From Paracoccus amoyensis (GTDB taxonomy: Bacteria > Pseudomonadota > Alphaproteobacteria > Rhodobacterales > Rhodobacteraceae), in assembly GCF_014490725.1 (NCBI RefSeq), contig NZ_JACOQL010000001.1:744001-808000 (forward strand): a stretch of DNA of 64,000 bases, read 5' to 3'. Positions 1 through 8,421 of the stretch are shown here, piece after piece. Position 1 is the stretch's first letter; the number at the start of each line of letters is the position of its first letter. A program made the translations under genes and the position numbers. The notes beneath the pieces were generated by a model that searched no databases, was not told where the DNA came from, and worked only from the letters and a program-made list of their open reading frames with translations.

Positions 1-768
1 GGGGGCATTGGGCTGACGCCGCAGGGGGAGTTTTTCCTGAACTACGCCCAGACCAGCCTGTCGGCGTTAGAGCAGGGGTTGGCTGGGATCGAGCAGGCCG
101 GTCGTGAAGGCGCGATGCAGTTGCGGGTCGGGGCTTTGCCCTCGGTCGCGGCGCGCCTGATGCCCGAAGCTGTATCAGAGGTGGCCCGGATCGCGGCTGA
201 ATTACGGTTGACCATTGCCGATGGTTCGCACGGACATCTGACGGGTATGCTGCGGGCAGGGCAGCTTGATCTGGTTATCGGACGTCTGGGCGAGCCGGAA
301 ACGATGCGCGATCTTAGTTTCACCCAATTGTATCTGGAAGAAGTCGCGGTTGTCGTTCGCCCCGGCCACCCGATCCTTGACGACCCCGATCTGCGCCGCA
401 TCGTCGATTGGCCCGTGATCTATCCCGCCCCCTGGGCCGCGATCCGGCCATTTGTCGAACGAATGCTGATCACGCATCAGGTGCCGATGCCGCCCCGCCG
501 AATTGAAACCGTTTCAGGGGCGTTTGGCCGCGTTCATACAAGGCGCAGTGACGCGGTCTGGTTCATTTCGGCCGGGGTGGTCGCGCGTGAGGTCGCCGAG
601 GGATTGTTGGTCCGTCTGCCCATCGCCACCGATCTGACCGAAGGGCCCGTTGGGTTGATGAGACGTGCAGATGCGCCCGAATCTGCGGCCTCACAAATCT
701 TTGTGCAGGCGGTGAGGCGGTCGATTGAACTTTTGGGACTTTCTGACCGCGATTCCGCTGCGGACTAG
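1..768 (+). CDS. pcaQ: PcaQ-like LysR-family transcriptional regulator, 5' end outside window
   Basis: The frame is open from base 1 (GGIGLTPQGEFF...) and ends at 768, so about 255 residues are visible and the N-terminal helix-turn-helix lies outside the window. What remains is the linker helix and the LysR substrate-binding domain. Features shared with PcaQ, the activator of the protocatechuate (beta-ketoadipate) pca genes, are RVGALP, the LRAGQLDLVIGRL block, RPGHP, IETVSGAFGR, the SDAVWFISAGVVA block and GPVGLMRRAD. PcaQ normally responds to beta-carboxy-cis,cis-muconate; that effector is family knowledge, not visible here. No pca genes lie downstream in the window; they would be expected on the other side. 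A different LysR specificity is possible. Confidence 0.72.
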   Translation, partial: GGIGLTPQGEFFLNYAQTSLSALEQGLAGIEQAGREGAMQLRVGALPSVAARLMPEAVSEVARIAAELRLTIADGSHGHLTGMLRAGQLDLVIGRLGEPETMRDLSFTQLYLEEVAVVVRPGHPILDDPDLRRIVDWPVIYPAPWAAIRPFVERMLITHQVPMPPRRIETVSGAFGRVHTRRSDAVWFISAGVVAREVAEGLLVRLPIATDLTEGPVGLMRRADAPESAASQIFVQAVRRSIELLGLSDRDSAAD

Positions 769-925
769 ACCCATATCATTGAAAAGACAGAGTTGTCCGC
801 GCAGTTTCCAGCGCGTCGCGGGAAGAGGTTGTTCTTCATTTAACTTGACGTTAGCGTGACCACCATGCGTTGTCGCCCGCTGCGGCTCAATGCCAAAAGA
901 GTTTTCATCCAGACGGGCGGACAGC

Positions 926-2194
926 ATGACCACGCTGACTCGGATCTATGTATTTGCTGGCCTGATGTCAGCGTTTGTAGCTGCTGGACAGGCCACGGCA
1001 CAGGGGCAGGAAGGCGAAGCACCGCCGCCTCCGCCGGTGACCGTGGTGACGCTGAAAGCGGAAGATGTGACGCTGACATCGAGTCTGCCGGGCCGCGTTG
1101 TCGCGCAGTCCGAGGCGAATTTACGCCCTCAGGTCAGCGGCCTGATCATCGAACGCCTGTTCGAGGAGGGCCGTCAGGTGACCGAGGGGGATCCGCTTTA
1201 CCGGATCGATCCCCGCACATACGAAGCTGCCGTCGCGCAGGCGCAAGCCGCCCTGGCACAAGCCGAGGCCGCGGCTGCAGCAGCCCGTCGCGAAGCCACG
1301 CGGGCCGAAACCTTGCGTGATCGCCGTGTCACCAGTGAACAGGCGCAGGATGCAGCAATTGCCGCGCGGGATGCCGCAGATGCGGCGGTCGAAGCTGCGA
1401 AAGCCCAATTGCTGGCCGCGAATATTGATCTGGACCGCACGACGATTACAGCACCGATCGATGGCGTCATCGGTCTGGCCCAAGCCAGCGCAGGTGCGCT
1501 TGTGACCGCTGGTCAGGCCGAATCTTTGGCGGTGATCCGCAAGATTGACCCGGTGCGTGTGGATGTGACCCAGTCGGCGGCCGATATCATCCGCTGGCAG
1601 CGTCAGGGCCCCGAGGCTGCTTTGCCAGCGGGGGGGGATCGGACCGTATCGTTGCGTCTGGCGGATGGCAGTATTTATGAACATACGGGTTCGCTGACCG
1701 GGGCCGAGCCTCATGTGAACGAAACCACAGGTGTGGTGACACTGCGGGTTGAATTTGAAAACCCCGAAGGCTTTCTGCTGCCCGGCATGTATGTGCAGGC
1801 TGAAATTCCGCAGGCGCAGCTGCCGGATGCAATCCTTGCTCCACAGGAAGGTGTCACCCGTGACCGTCGGGGACGTCCGGTCGCGATGGTTGTGAATGAC
1901 CAGAACATGGTTGAAGAACGCCAACTGGATATTGTTCAGGACCGCGGCAATCGATGGATCGTCAAGGAAGGTCTGAACGACGGCGACCGTCTGATCGTCG
2001 AAGGACTTCAGCGCATTGGTCCCGGCATGCAGGTCACCCCTGAAGAGCAGGCTGAAACACCTGCAGCCGACGCACCTGCGGCGGAACCTGCTGCGCCGGC
2101 CGCCGAAGGCGAAGCACCCGCGACTGAGGGTGAAGCCGCCGCCGCCGAAGGCCAGCAACAACCCGAGGATCAGCCCGAAGCGTCGGGGAACTGA
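926..2194 (+). CDS. RND efflux pump periplasmic adaptor subunit (MexA/AcrA type)
   Basis: A 422-residue membrane-fusion protein that would link the inner-membrane RND pump encoded next to it with an outer-membrane channel. It starts with a secretion signal (MTTLTRIYVFAGL then AGQATAQG) and a Pro stretch (EAPPPPPVTVVTL). The lipoyl/barrel-sandwich halves follow (LRPQVSGLIIERL and DGVIGLAQASAGALV), separated by an Ala-rich alpha-hairpin at about residues 75-165, then beta-barrel and membrane-proximal domains. The last ~40 residues are an Ala/Pro/Glu-rich tail beyond the usual family end. The ATG at 926 follows GGGCGG and begins the signal peptide directly; an in-frame ATG at 890 would put 12 unlikely residues ahead of it. 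The pump gene starts 40 bases downstream, so the two probably form one transcript. Confidence 0.9.
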   Translation: MTTLTRIYVFAGLMSAFVAAGQATAQGQEGEAPPPPPVTVVTLKAEDVTLTSSLPGRVVAQSEANLRPQVSGLIIERLFEEGRQVTEGDPLYRIDPRTYEAAVAQAQAALAQAEAAAAAARREATRAETLRDRRVTSEQAQDAAIAARDAADAAVEAAKAQLLAANIDLDRTTITAPIDGVIGLAQASAGALVTAGQAESLAVIRKIDPVRVDVTQSAADIIRWQRQGPEAALPAGGDRTVSLRLADGSIYEHTGSLTGAEPHVNETTGVVTLRVEFENPEGFLLPGMYVQAEIPQAQLPDAILAPQEGVTRDRRGRPVAMVVNDQNMVEERQLDIVQDRGNRWIVKEGLNDGDRLIVEGLQRIGPGMQVTPEEQAETPAADAPAAEPAAPAAEGEAPATEGEAAAAEGQQQPEDQPEASGN

Positions 2195-2234
2195 TCCGTC
2201 CAATATTTAACGCGCGACTGACAAGAGACTGATC

Positions 2235-5200
2235 ATGGCACGTTTCTTTATCGACCGACCCGTTTTCGCCTGGGTGATCTCGATCCTGATCATGGGGATC
2301 GGGATTTTGTCGATCATGACATTGCCGATTGCGCAATATCCGCAAATCGCCCCGCCATCGGTTTCGGTCAGCGCCACCTATCCGGGCGCGTCGGCAGAGA
2401 CGGTTTCCAATACGGTGACGCAGATCATCGAACAGGAAATGACCGGGCTGGATGGCTTGCGCTATATGTCCTCGAGTTCCACCTCGGCGGGGACATCCTC
2501 GACCACGCTGACGTTCGAGACAGGCACCGACGCCGACATCGCGCAGGTTCAGGTGCAGAACAAGCTGTCACAGGCGACCGCGTTGTTGCCCGAAGAGGTG
2601 CAAAGACAAGGGATCACAGTCGAAAAAGCCTCATCCAGCTTCCTGATGGTGATTGGTCTTATCGGGGATGAGAATTACGATCAGACCGACCTTTCGGATT
2701 ATATGGTATCAAACCTTGTGGATGATATCAGCCGGATCGAAGGCATCGGCAGCGTCGAGGTGTTTGGCGCCCAATATGCGATGCGCATCTGGCTGGATCC
2801 GTCCAAACTGGCCGCATATGAGATTTCGCCATCGGACGTGGTTGGTGCGGTGTCGGCTCAGAACACCCAGATTTCGGCAGGTGCGTTCGGCACCTTGCCC
2901 ACGGTTCCGGGGCAACAGCTGAATGCGACCGTTACCGCGCAATCGCTGTTGTCGACGCCCGATGATTTCCGCCAGATCGTTATTCGCGCCGAAGAAGACG
3001 GCGGCCTGGTTCTGCTGCAGGACGTTGCGCGGATCGAGATCGGGGCAGAAAACTACGCGACTGACGCAACCTATAACGGACGTCCGGCAACGGGGATGGC
3101 GCTTAGCCTTGCACCGGGCGCAAACGCGCTGGACACGGCCGAACTGGTCAAAGAACGCATGGTCGAATTCGCGGAATTTTTCCCCGAAGGCATGGATTAT
3201 GTGATCCCCTTCGATACCTCTCCCTTCGTGGAAATTTCGATTGAAGAGGTGGTCAAGACGCTGATCGAGGCCATCGTGCTGGTGTTCCTGGTCATGTATC
3301 TGTTCCTGCAGAACTGGCGCGCGACGCTGATCCCGACGCTGGCCGTGCCGATCGTTCTGCTGGGCACGTTCGGGATCATGGCGATGTTCGGCTTTACCAT
3401 CAACACGCTGACCATGCTGGCCATGGTGCTGGCCATCGGCCTGCTGGTCGATGACGCCATCGTCGTGGTCGAAAACGTCGAGCGGATCATGGAAGATGAG
3501 GGGTTACAGCCGCGCGATGCGACCCGCAAATCCATGGGTCAGATTACCGGTGCGCTAATCGGCATCGCGCTGGTGCTGTCTGCGGTGTTCGTGCCAATGG
3601 CGTTCTTCCCCGGCTCGACCGGCGTGATCTATCAGCAATTCGCCATCACCATTGTGTCGGCCATGGGGCTTTCCGTGGTGGTCGCGCTGACCCTGACACC
3701 CGCGCTGTGCGCATCCTTGCTGAAAGCCAAGGGGCATGGTGAAAAGCGCGGCTTCTTTGGCCTGTTCAACCGCAATTTCGACAGGGTTTCGGACGGATAC
3801 ACCGGGCTTGTCGGCTGGCTGGTGCGCCGGCCCCTGCGGACATTGGTGGTGTATGGAGTCATGGGCGCGGTGATGGTGCTGTTGTTCCTGCGCACACCAG
3901 AAGGCTTCCTGCCGGATGAAGATCAGGGGATCATGTTCGTTCTGGTGCAAGGCCCGACGGGGGCAACGACCGAGCGCACGGCCGCCGTGATCGACCAGAT
4001 CGAAGACTACTTCATGACGCAGGAAAAGGACTCGGTCGAATCCATGTTCGGTGTCGCCGGGTTCAGTTTCTCGGGGATGGGGCAGAACGTGGGCATGGCG
4101 TTCGTGCGGTTGAAGGACTGGGATCAACGTCCCGATCCGTCGCAATCGGTGCAGGCCATTGCGGGCAGGGCATTCCCGGCCCTGAGCGGCATTCGCGATG
4201 CCATGGTTTTCCCGATCGTCCCGCCGTCGGTCATTGAATTGGGCAACGTGTCCGGCTTTGACTTCTATCTGCAGGCGCGGGGCGGTCAGTCGCATGAACA
4301 ATTGCTGGATGCGCGCAATCAGTTGATGGGCATGGCGTCACAAAGCCCGCTGATCGCGCAAATCATGCCCTCAGGGCTGGAAGATGCGGCGCAATACCGT
4401 CTGAATATCGACTGGCGTGAAGCGGGTGCGATGTCGGTGACGGCGACCGACGTGGCCAACTTGCTGCAGATCGCGTGGACCGGGGCTTATGTGAATGACT
4501 TCATCGACCGGGGCCGCATCAAAAAGGTTTATGTGCAGGGCGAGGCGGATTCCCGGGCCGTGCCCAGCGATTTTGAAAAATGGCGCGTGCGGAATGCTGG
4601 TGGGGAATTGGTGCCCTTTTCGAACTTTGCGAAGGGCGAATGGACTTACGGACCGCAGGGCCTGAACCGCTATAACGGTATTCCGGCGATGCAGATTCAG
4701 GGCGGCCCGATTCCGGGCGTCAGTTCGGGCGAAGCGATGAACGAGATGGAGAACCTGGCAAGCCAGTTGCCGCAGGGGTTCGACATCGCATGGACGGGTC
4801 TTTCGCTGGAGGAACAATCCTCGGGCGATCAAACGACCCTGCTTTATACCCTGTCGCTGGCAGCCGTGTTCCTGTGTCTGGCGGCGCTGTATGAAAGCTG
4901 GTCAATCCCGCTTGCGGTTATTCTGGTCATGCCCATTGGTATCCTGGGCGCACTGATCGGGGCTTTTCTTGGCAAATTCGACAATGGCGTCTTCTTCCAG
5001 GTTGGCCTGCTGACGGTGATCGGTCTGACCGGCAAGAACGCCATTCTGATCGTGGAATTTGCCCGTGAACAGTCCGAGTCTGGGGTGCCGCTCTATCGCG
5101 CCGTGGTCGAGGCTGCGCGCCAGCGTTTCCGCCCGATCATCATGACCTCGATTGCCTTCTCTCTGGGGGTTCTGCCGCTGGTATTGTCCACTGGCGCGGG

Positions 5201-5363
5201 TGCGAATGGCCGGAACGCAATCGGCGCGACCGTGCTGAGCGGGACTTTGGCGGCGACGGCATTCGGTATCCTGTTCGCGCCGCTGTTCTATGTGTTGATG
5301 CGCCGCCTGTTGGGACGTGGCGACAAATACGAGGATGAACCGGAAACAGCACCCACGACATAA
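2235..5363 (+). CDS. RND multidrug efflux transporter permease (AcrB/MexB, HAE1 family)
   Basis: A full-length 1042-residue proton-driven inner-membrane exporter. The N-terminus (MARFFIDRPVFAWVISILIM) is the typical first transmembrane helix. FPEGMDYVIPFDTSPF and the following TM2 region are typical of HAE1 pumps, and AIGLLVDDAIVVVENVER in TM4 carries the paired Asp residues of the proton relay. The second half repeats the layout (GLTGKNAILIVEFA in TM10). Two large periplasmic loops give the porter and docking domains. Substrates cannot be read from the sequence; HAE1 pumps typically export drugs, detergents and aromatic compounds. It pairs with the adaptor just upstream. No TolC/OprM-type channel gene is nearby, so the pump probably borrows one encoded elsewhere. 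Confidence 0.95.
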   Translation: MARFFIDRPVFAWVISILIMGIGILSIMTLPIAQYPQIAPPSVSVSATYPGASAETVSNTVTQIIEQEMTGLDGLRYMSSSSTSAGTSSTTLTFETGTDADIAQVQVQNKLSQATALLPEEVQRQGITVEKASSSFLMVIGLIGDENYDQTDLSDYMVSNLVDDISRIEGIGSVEVFGAQYAMRIWLDPSKLAAYEISPSDVVGAVSAQNTQISAGAFGTLPTVPGQQLNATVTAQSLLSTPDDFRQIVIRAEEDGGLVLLQDVARIEIGAENYATDATYNGRPATGMALSLAPGANALDTAELVKERMVEFAEFFPEGMDYVIPFDTSPFVEISIEEVVKTLIEAIVLVFLVMYLFLQNWRATLIPTLAVPIVLLGTFGIMAMFGFTINTLTMLAMVLAIGLLVDDAIVVVENVERIMEDEGLQPRDATRKSMGQITGALIGIALVLSAVFVPMAFFPGSTGVIYQQFAITIVSAMGLSVVVALTLTPALCASLLKAKGHGEKRGFFGLFNRNFDRVSDGYTGLVGWLVRRPLRTLVVYGVMGAVMVLLFLRTPEGFLPDEDQGIMFVLVQGPTGATTERTAAVIDQIEDYFMTQEKDSVESMFGVAGFSFSGMGQNVGMAFVRLKDWDQRPDPSQSVQAIAGRAFPALSGIRDAMVFPIVPPSVIELGNVSGFDFYLQARGGQSHEQLLDARNQLMGMASQSPLIAQIMPSGLEDAAQYRLNIDWREAGAMSVTATDVANLLQIAWTGAYVNDFIDRGRIKKVYVQGEADSRAVPSDFEKWRVRNAGGELVPFSNFAKGEWTYGPQGLNRYNGIPAMQIQGGPIPGVSSGEAMNEMENLASQLPQGFDIAWTGLSLEEQSSGDQTTLLYTLSLAAVFLCLAALYESWSIPLAVILVMPIGILGALIGAFLGKFDNGVFFQVGLLTVIGLTGKNAILIVEFAREQSESGVPLYRAVVEAARQRFRPIIMTSIAFSLGVLPLVLSTGAGANGRNAIGATVLSGTLAATAFGILFAPLFYVLMRRLLGRGDKYEDEPETAPTT

Positions 5364-5383
5364 GTCGGGTTCAGATCACAATC

Positions 5384-5424
5384 ATGGCGCAGCCTTCGTT
5401 TGAAAGCTGCGCCATTTCTGTTTT
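5384..5424 (+). terminator. Intrinsic terminator after the RND pump gene
   Basis: A perfect 10-bp stem (ATGGCGCAGC at 5384-5393 with GCTGCGCCAT at 5406-5415), a 12-base loop and a T-rich tract (TTCTGTTTT), starting 20 bases after the pump stop codon. It separates the efflux operon from the LysR gene. Confidence 0.75.
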
Positions 5425-5451
5425 GATGCAGAGATCAGGAGAGTGCGGCAG

Positions 5452-6339
5452 ATGATCGACAAGTTGGAAATGTTTCTGGCCGTTGCCAAAGAGCAGCATT
5501 TTGGTCGTGCTGCTGCCAGCCTTGGAATTACGCAACCAACGCTGTCAGCCGGGATCAAGCAGCTTGAGGATCAACTGGGTGTCCTTTTGATCTTTCGCGG
5601 ATCGCGATTTGGCGGCCTGACGCCAGAAGGCAAGATTGCCCTGAACTGGGCGCGGCGCATCGTCGGGGATAGTCGGCAACTGCGCGAAGAAATGCGTGCC
5701 ACGCGTCACGGCCTGACCGGTCAATTGCGGATCGCCGCCATTCCAACCGCGCTGACATGGGCCGCACGTCTGTCGGCCCGGTTTGGGCAGCGTCACCCCA
5801 ATGTCAGCTTCACCATCATGTCCAAAACCTCGATCGAGATTCTGCAAATGCTGGACGATCTGGATGTCGATGCGGGAATTTCCTATCTGGACAATGAACC
5901 GCTGGGCAAGGTCAGCACTGTTTCGCTTTATGAAGAGCGTTACATGCTGGTCTGCGATCCGGCATCGGCTTTCGCGGAACATCAGCAAGTCGGCTGGGCA
6001 GACCTGAACGGCTGCCGTTTATGCCTGCTGTCGACGAATATGCAGAACCGACGGATCATCAATCGCAATCTGGCAAATGCAGGCGTGACCCCTCAGGTTG
6101 CGGTCGAATCCGCCTCGACGGTCGTGCTGGTCGCGCATGTGATGGAAGGAGGTTGGCTGACCATTCTGCCAGAAGATATCGCGCGCTTTCTGACGCAGGG
6201 TAAGGATCTGCGGCTGATCCCGATGCAGGACGGTGGCGCGGGGCACAGCGTCGGCCTGGTCGCGCCGTGGAGAGAGCCACATACACCCGTTCTGGACGCA
6301 TTGTTGACCGAGGCGCGGCGGATGGTTTCTGATAGATAA
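5452..6339 (+). CDS. LysR-family transcriptional regulator, probable FdsR of the formate dehydrogenase operon
   Basis: A 295-residue LysR regulator. The N-terminal winged helix-turn-helix is clear (KLEMFLAVAKEQHFGRAAA, then LGITQPTLSAGIKQLEDQLG), followed by a linker helix and an effector domain starting near LRIAAIPTALTW. It lies directly upstream of, and in the same direction as, fdsGBACD, the position of the FdsR-type regulator in other bacteria with this operon. An activating role with formate or formate-derived effectors is therefore inferred from context only. The ATG at 5452 is preferred because AGGAG sits 10 bases upstream; the GTG at 5443 would have almost no spacing. Two dyads lie at and just after its stop codon, in front of fdsG. 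Confidence 0.85.
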   Translation: MIDKLEMFLAVAKEQHFGRAAASLGITQPTLSAGIKQLEDQLGVLLIFRGSRFGGLTPEGKIALNWARRIVGDSRQLREEMRATRHGLTGQLRIAAIPTALTWAARLSARFGQRHPNVSFTIMSKTSIEILQMLDDLDVDAGISYLDNEPLGKVSTVSLYEERYMLVCDPASAFAEHQQVGWADLNGCRLCLLSTNMQNRRIINRNLANAGVTPQVAVESASTVVLVAHVMEGGWLTILPEDIARFLTQGKDLRLIPMQDGGAGHSVGLVAPWREPHTPVLDALLTEARRMVSDR

Positions 6340-6348
6340 TTTCTATCA
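6330..6348. promoter_or_regulatory. Perfect inverted repeat over the fdsR stop codon, possible second LysR site
   Basis: TGATAGA at 6330-6336 is mirrored by TCTATCA at 6342-6348 with a 5-base spacer. It overlaps the stop codon of the LysR gene and lies 10 bases upstream of the larger dyad at 6359. LysR regulators often occupy two adjacent sites, so this could be the second. It is too short, and lacks the T-run, to be a good terminator. Confidence 0.35.
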
Positions 6349-6358
6349 TCCAACGAAA

Positions 6359-6383
6359 CAACGATATTGATTTCGTATCGTTG
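6359..6383. promoter_or_regulatory. Candidate LysR operator upstream of fdsG
   Basis: A perfect 8-bp inverted repeat, CAACGATA (6359-6366) and TATCGTTG (6376-6383), around a 9-base spacer. The centre obeys the LysR T-N11-A rule (T at 6365, A at 6377). It begins 20 bases after the regulator's stop and ends 41 bases before the fdsG start, which is where an activator site is expected. Binding is inferred from symmetry and position. Confidence 0.6.
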
Positions 6384-6424
6384 CGGTTGTTTTCTTTGTG
6401 GTGGAATTTAGTGAAAGGCCAGCC

Positions 6425-6901
6425 ATGCATTTCAATGCGCCAGCCCCGACGTCCGAGGATATTCGTGCGATCGTCACGCCTCTGACCGCGTTGGAAGGAC
6501 CACTGTTGCCCATGCTGCATGCGTTGCAGCAGGAATTCGGGTTCATTCCCCAGGGTGCCGTTCCGGTTCTGGCCGATCTGCTGAACCTTGGTCGTGCCGA
6601 GGTGCATGGGGTCATCAGCTTTTATCATGATTTCCGTGATGCGCCTGCGGGTCGGCATGTGTTGAAGATCTGCCGGGCCGAAGCTTGTCAGTCGATGGGC
6701 TGCGATGCGCTGGCGCAGGCGACCCTGGACAAGCTGGGCATCGGCTGGCACGAAACCACCCGCGATGGCGCGGTGACGGTAGAGCCGGTTTATTGTCTGG
6801 GCATGTGCGCCTGTGCGCCTGCCGTCATGCTGGACGGACAGGTTGTCGCGCGCGTCGATACGGCAAGGATGCAGCACCTGCTGGACGAGGTTGGCGCATG
6901 A
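6425..6901 (+). CDS. fdsG: NAD-dependent formate dehydrogenase gamma subunit (NuoE-like, 2Fe-2S)
   Basis: A 158-residue thioredoxin-fold ferredoxin related to complex I subunit NuoE. It carries one 2Fe-2S cluster and, with FdsB, forms the NADH side of the cytoplasmic formate dehydrogenase. The ligands are visible as CRAEAC in the middle and CLGMC towards the C-terminus; VISFYHDF is a family signature. The ATG at 6425 follows AAAGG with 6-base spacing and begins MHFNAPAP; an in-frame GTG at 6398 has no such site. Its stop overlaps the fdsB start (ATGA at 6898-6901), so translation is likely coupled. Confidence 0.92.
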   Translation: MHFNAPAPTSEDIRAIVTPLTALEGPLLPMLHALQQEFGFIPQGAVPVLADLLNLGRAEVHGVISFYHDFRDAPAGRHVLKICRAEACQSMGCDALAQATLDKLGIGWHETTRDGAVTVEPVYCLGMCACAPAVMLDGQVVARVDTARMQHLLDEVGA

Positions 6902-8421
6902 AGATTTACGTCCCAATGGACAGCGCCGCCAAGGCCCTTGGCGCGGATGAGGTGGCCCGTGCCATCTTGCAGCACGCCGGGGCCCGTGGCTTGGATGTGC
7001 AGATGATCCGCAACGGCTCTTACGGGATGATCTGGCTGGAACCGCTGGTCGAAGTGGATCTGGGGCAGGGACAGGGGCGTCAGGCCTATGGCCCGGTCAC
7101 ACCTGCCGACGTTCCGGCCCTTCTGGAAGGCAAGTTGCAAAGCCTTGGGCCGGTTCAGGAAATCCCGTTCCTTGCCGGTCAAACCCGACTGACCTTTGCC
7201 CGCTGCGGCGTGATAGACCCGCTGGATCTAGATGATTACGAAGCACATGGCGGTCTTGTCGGGGTGAAGCGGGCCATTGCAATGGGCGCCCGCGATATCT
7301 TGCAAGAGGTCGTGGACAGCGGTCTGCGTGGTCGCGGCGGCGCGGGCTTTCCGACCGGGATTAAGTGGAAAACCGTGGCGGATGCGGATGCGGCACAGAA
7401 ATATATTGTCTGCAACGCGGATGAGGGCGACAGCGGCACATTCGCGGACCGCATGATCATCGAAGGGGATCCCTTCAGCCTGATCGAGGGCATGGCCATT
7501 GCCGGGATCGGCGTTGGCGCGACGCGTGGCTATGTCTATCTGCGGTCCGAATATCCAGACGCGATCAGGGTGCTGACCGATGCGGTGGATATCGCGCGGG
7601 CGCGCGGGTTGCTTGGTCCCAATGTGCTTGGCTCACCCCATGCCTTCGACATCGAGGTTCGGACAGGGGCCGGGGCCTATGTCTGCGGCGAGGAGACCGC
7701 GCTGCTGAATTCGCTGGAGGGCAAGCGTGGCACTGTCCGCGCCAAGCCGCCTTTGCCTGCACTGGAAGGGTTCATGGGCAAACCCACGGTGGTCAACAAT
7801 GTCATCTCGCTGGCGACGATCCCCGTGATCTTTGAAAAAGGCGCCGGGCACTATGCCGATTTCGGGCTGGGCCGGTCGCGCGGCACGGTCACGCTGCAAA
7901 TCGCGGGTAACATCAAACATGGCGGCCTGTATGAGACAGCTTTCGGCGTGACCTTGGGACAGGTGGTGAATGAGATCGGCGGCGGCACAGCCTCGGGTCG
8001 TCCGGTCAAGGCGGTGCAGGTGGGCGGTCCGCTTGGGGCCTATATGCCGGTGGAAAAATTCGACACGCCCATTGGCTACGAGGAATTTGACCAGCAGGGT
8101 GGCCTGATCGGCCATGCCGGTCTGGTCGTCTTTGACGATACTGCCGATATGCTGCACATGGCCCGCTTCGCGATGGAGTTCTGTGCCGTGGAAAGCTGCG
8201 GCAAATGCACGCCCTGCCGAATCGGTGCGGTGCGTGGCGTCGAAACGATCGACCGGATTGCGCAGGGCGACACCGCTGCAATCGAACTGTTGACCGATTT
8301 ATGTGATACAATGCGCGACGGGTCGCTTTGTGCGCTTGGCGGGTTTACCCCTTATCCGGTGATGTCGGCGCTGACACATTTCCCCGATGACTTTGCGACC
8401 CAGAAAGAGGCAGCCGAATGA
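6898..8421 (+). CDS. fdsB: NAD-dependent formate dehydrogenase beta subunit (NuoF-like, FMN and 4Fe-4S)
   Basis: A 507-residue diaphorase subunit that passes electrons from the Fe-S chain through FMN to NAD+. The first ~110 residues are the extra thioredoxin-like domain of FdsB proteins, and the rest matches NuoF. Visible motifs are the NADH/FMN glycine-rich loop (GLRGRGGAGFPTG), NADEGDSGTFADR, GAGAYVCGEETALLNSLEG and the 4Fe-4S ligands in ESCGKCTPCRIG with a later Cys in DGSLCALGG. The start is the ATG overlapping the fdsG stop; the longer open frame running back into fdsG is not credible. It overlaps fdsA by 4 bases (ATGA at 8418-8421). Confidence 0.95.
   Translation: MKIYVPMDSAAKALGADEVARAILQHAGARGLDVQMIRNGSYGMIWLEPLVEVDLGQGQGRQAYGPVTPADVPALLEGKLQSLGPVQEIPFLAGQTRLTFARCGVIDPLDLDDYEAHGGLVGVKRAIAMGARDILQEVVDSGLRGRGGAGFPTGIKWKTVADADAAQKYIVCNADEGDSGTFADRMIIEGDPFSLIEGMAIAGIGVGATRGYVYLRSEYPDAIRVLTDAVDIARARGLLGPNVLGSPHAFDIEVRTGAGAYVCGEETALLNSLEGKRGTVRAKPPLPALEGFMGKPTVVNNVISLATIPVIFEKGAGHYADFGLGRSRGTVTLQIAGNIKHGGLYETAFGVTLGQVVNEIGGGTASGRPVKAVQVGGPLGAYMPVEKFDTPIGYEEFDQQGGLIGHAGLVVFDDTADMLHMARFAMEFCAVESCGKCTPCRIGAVRGVETIDRIAQGDTAAIELLTDLCDTMRDGSLCALGGFTPYPVMSALTHFPDDFATQKEAAE

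Noticed and set aside
6685-6897. Extended N-terminus for FdsB
   Set aside because: It lies wholly within fdsG in another frame; the ATG at 6898 with the ATGA overlap is the natural start.
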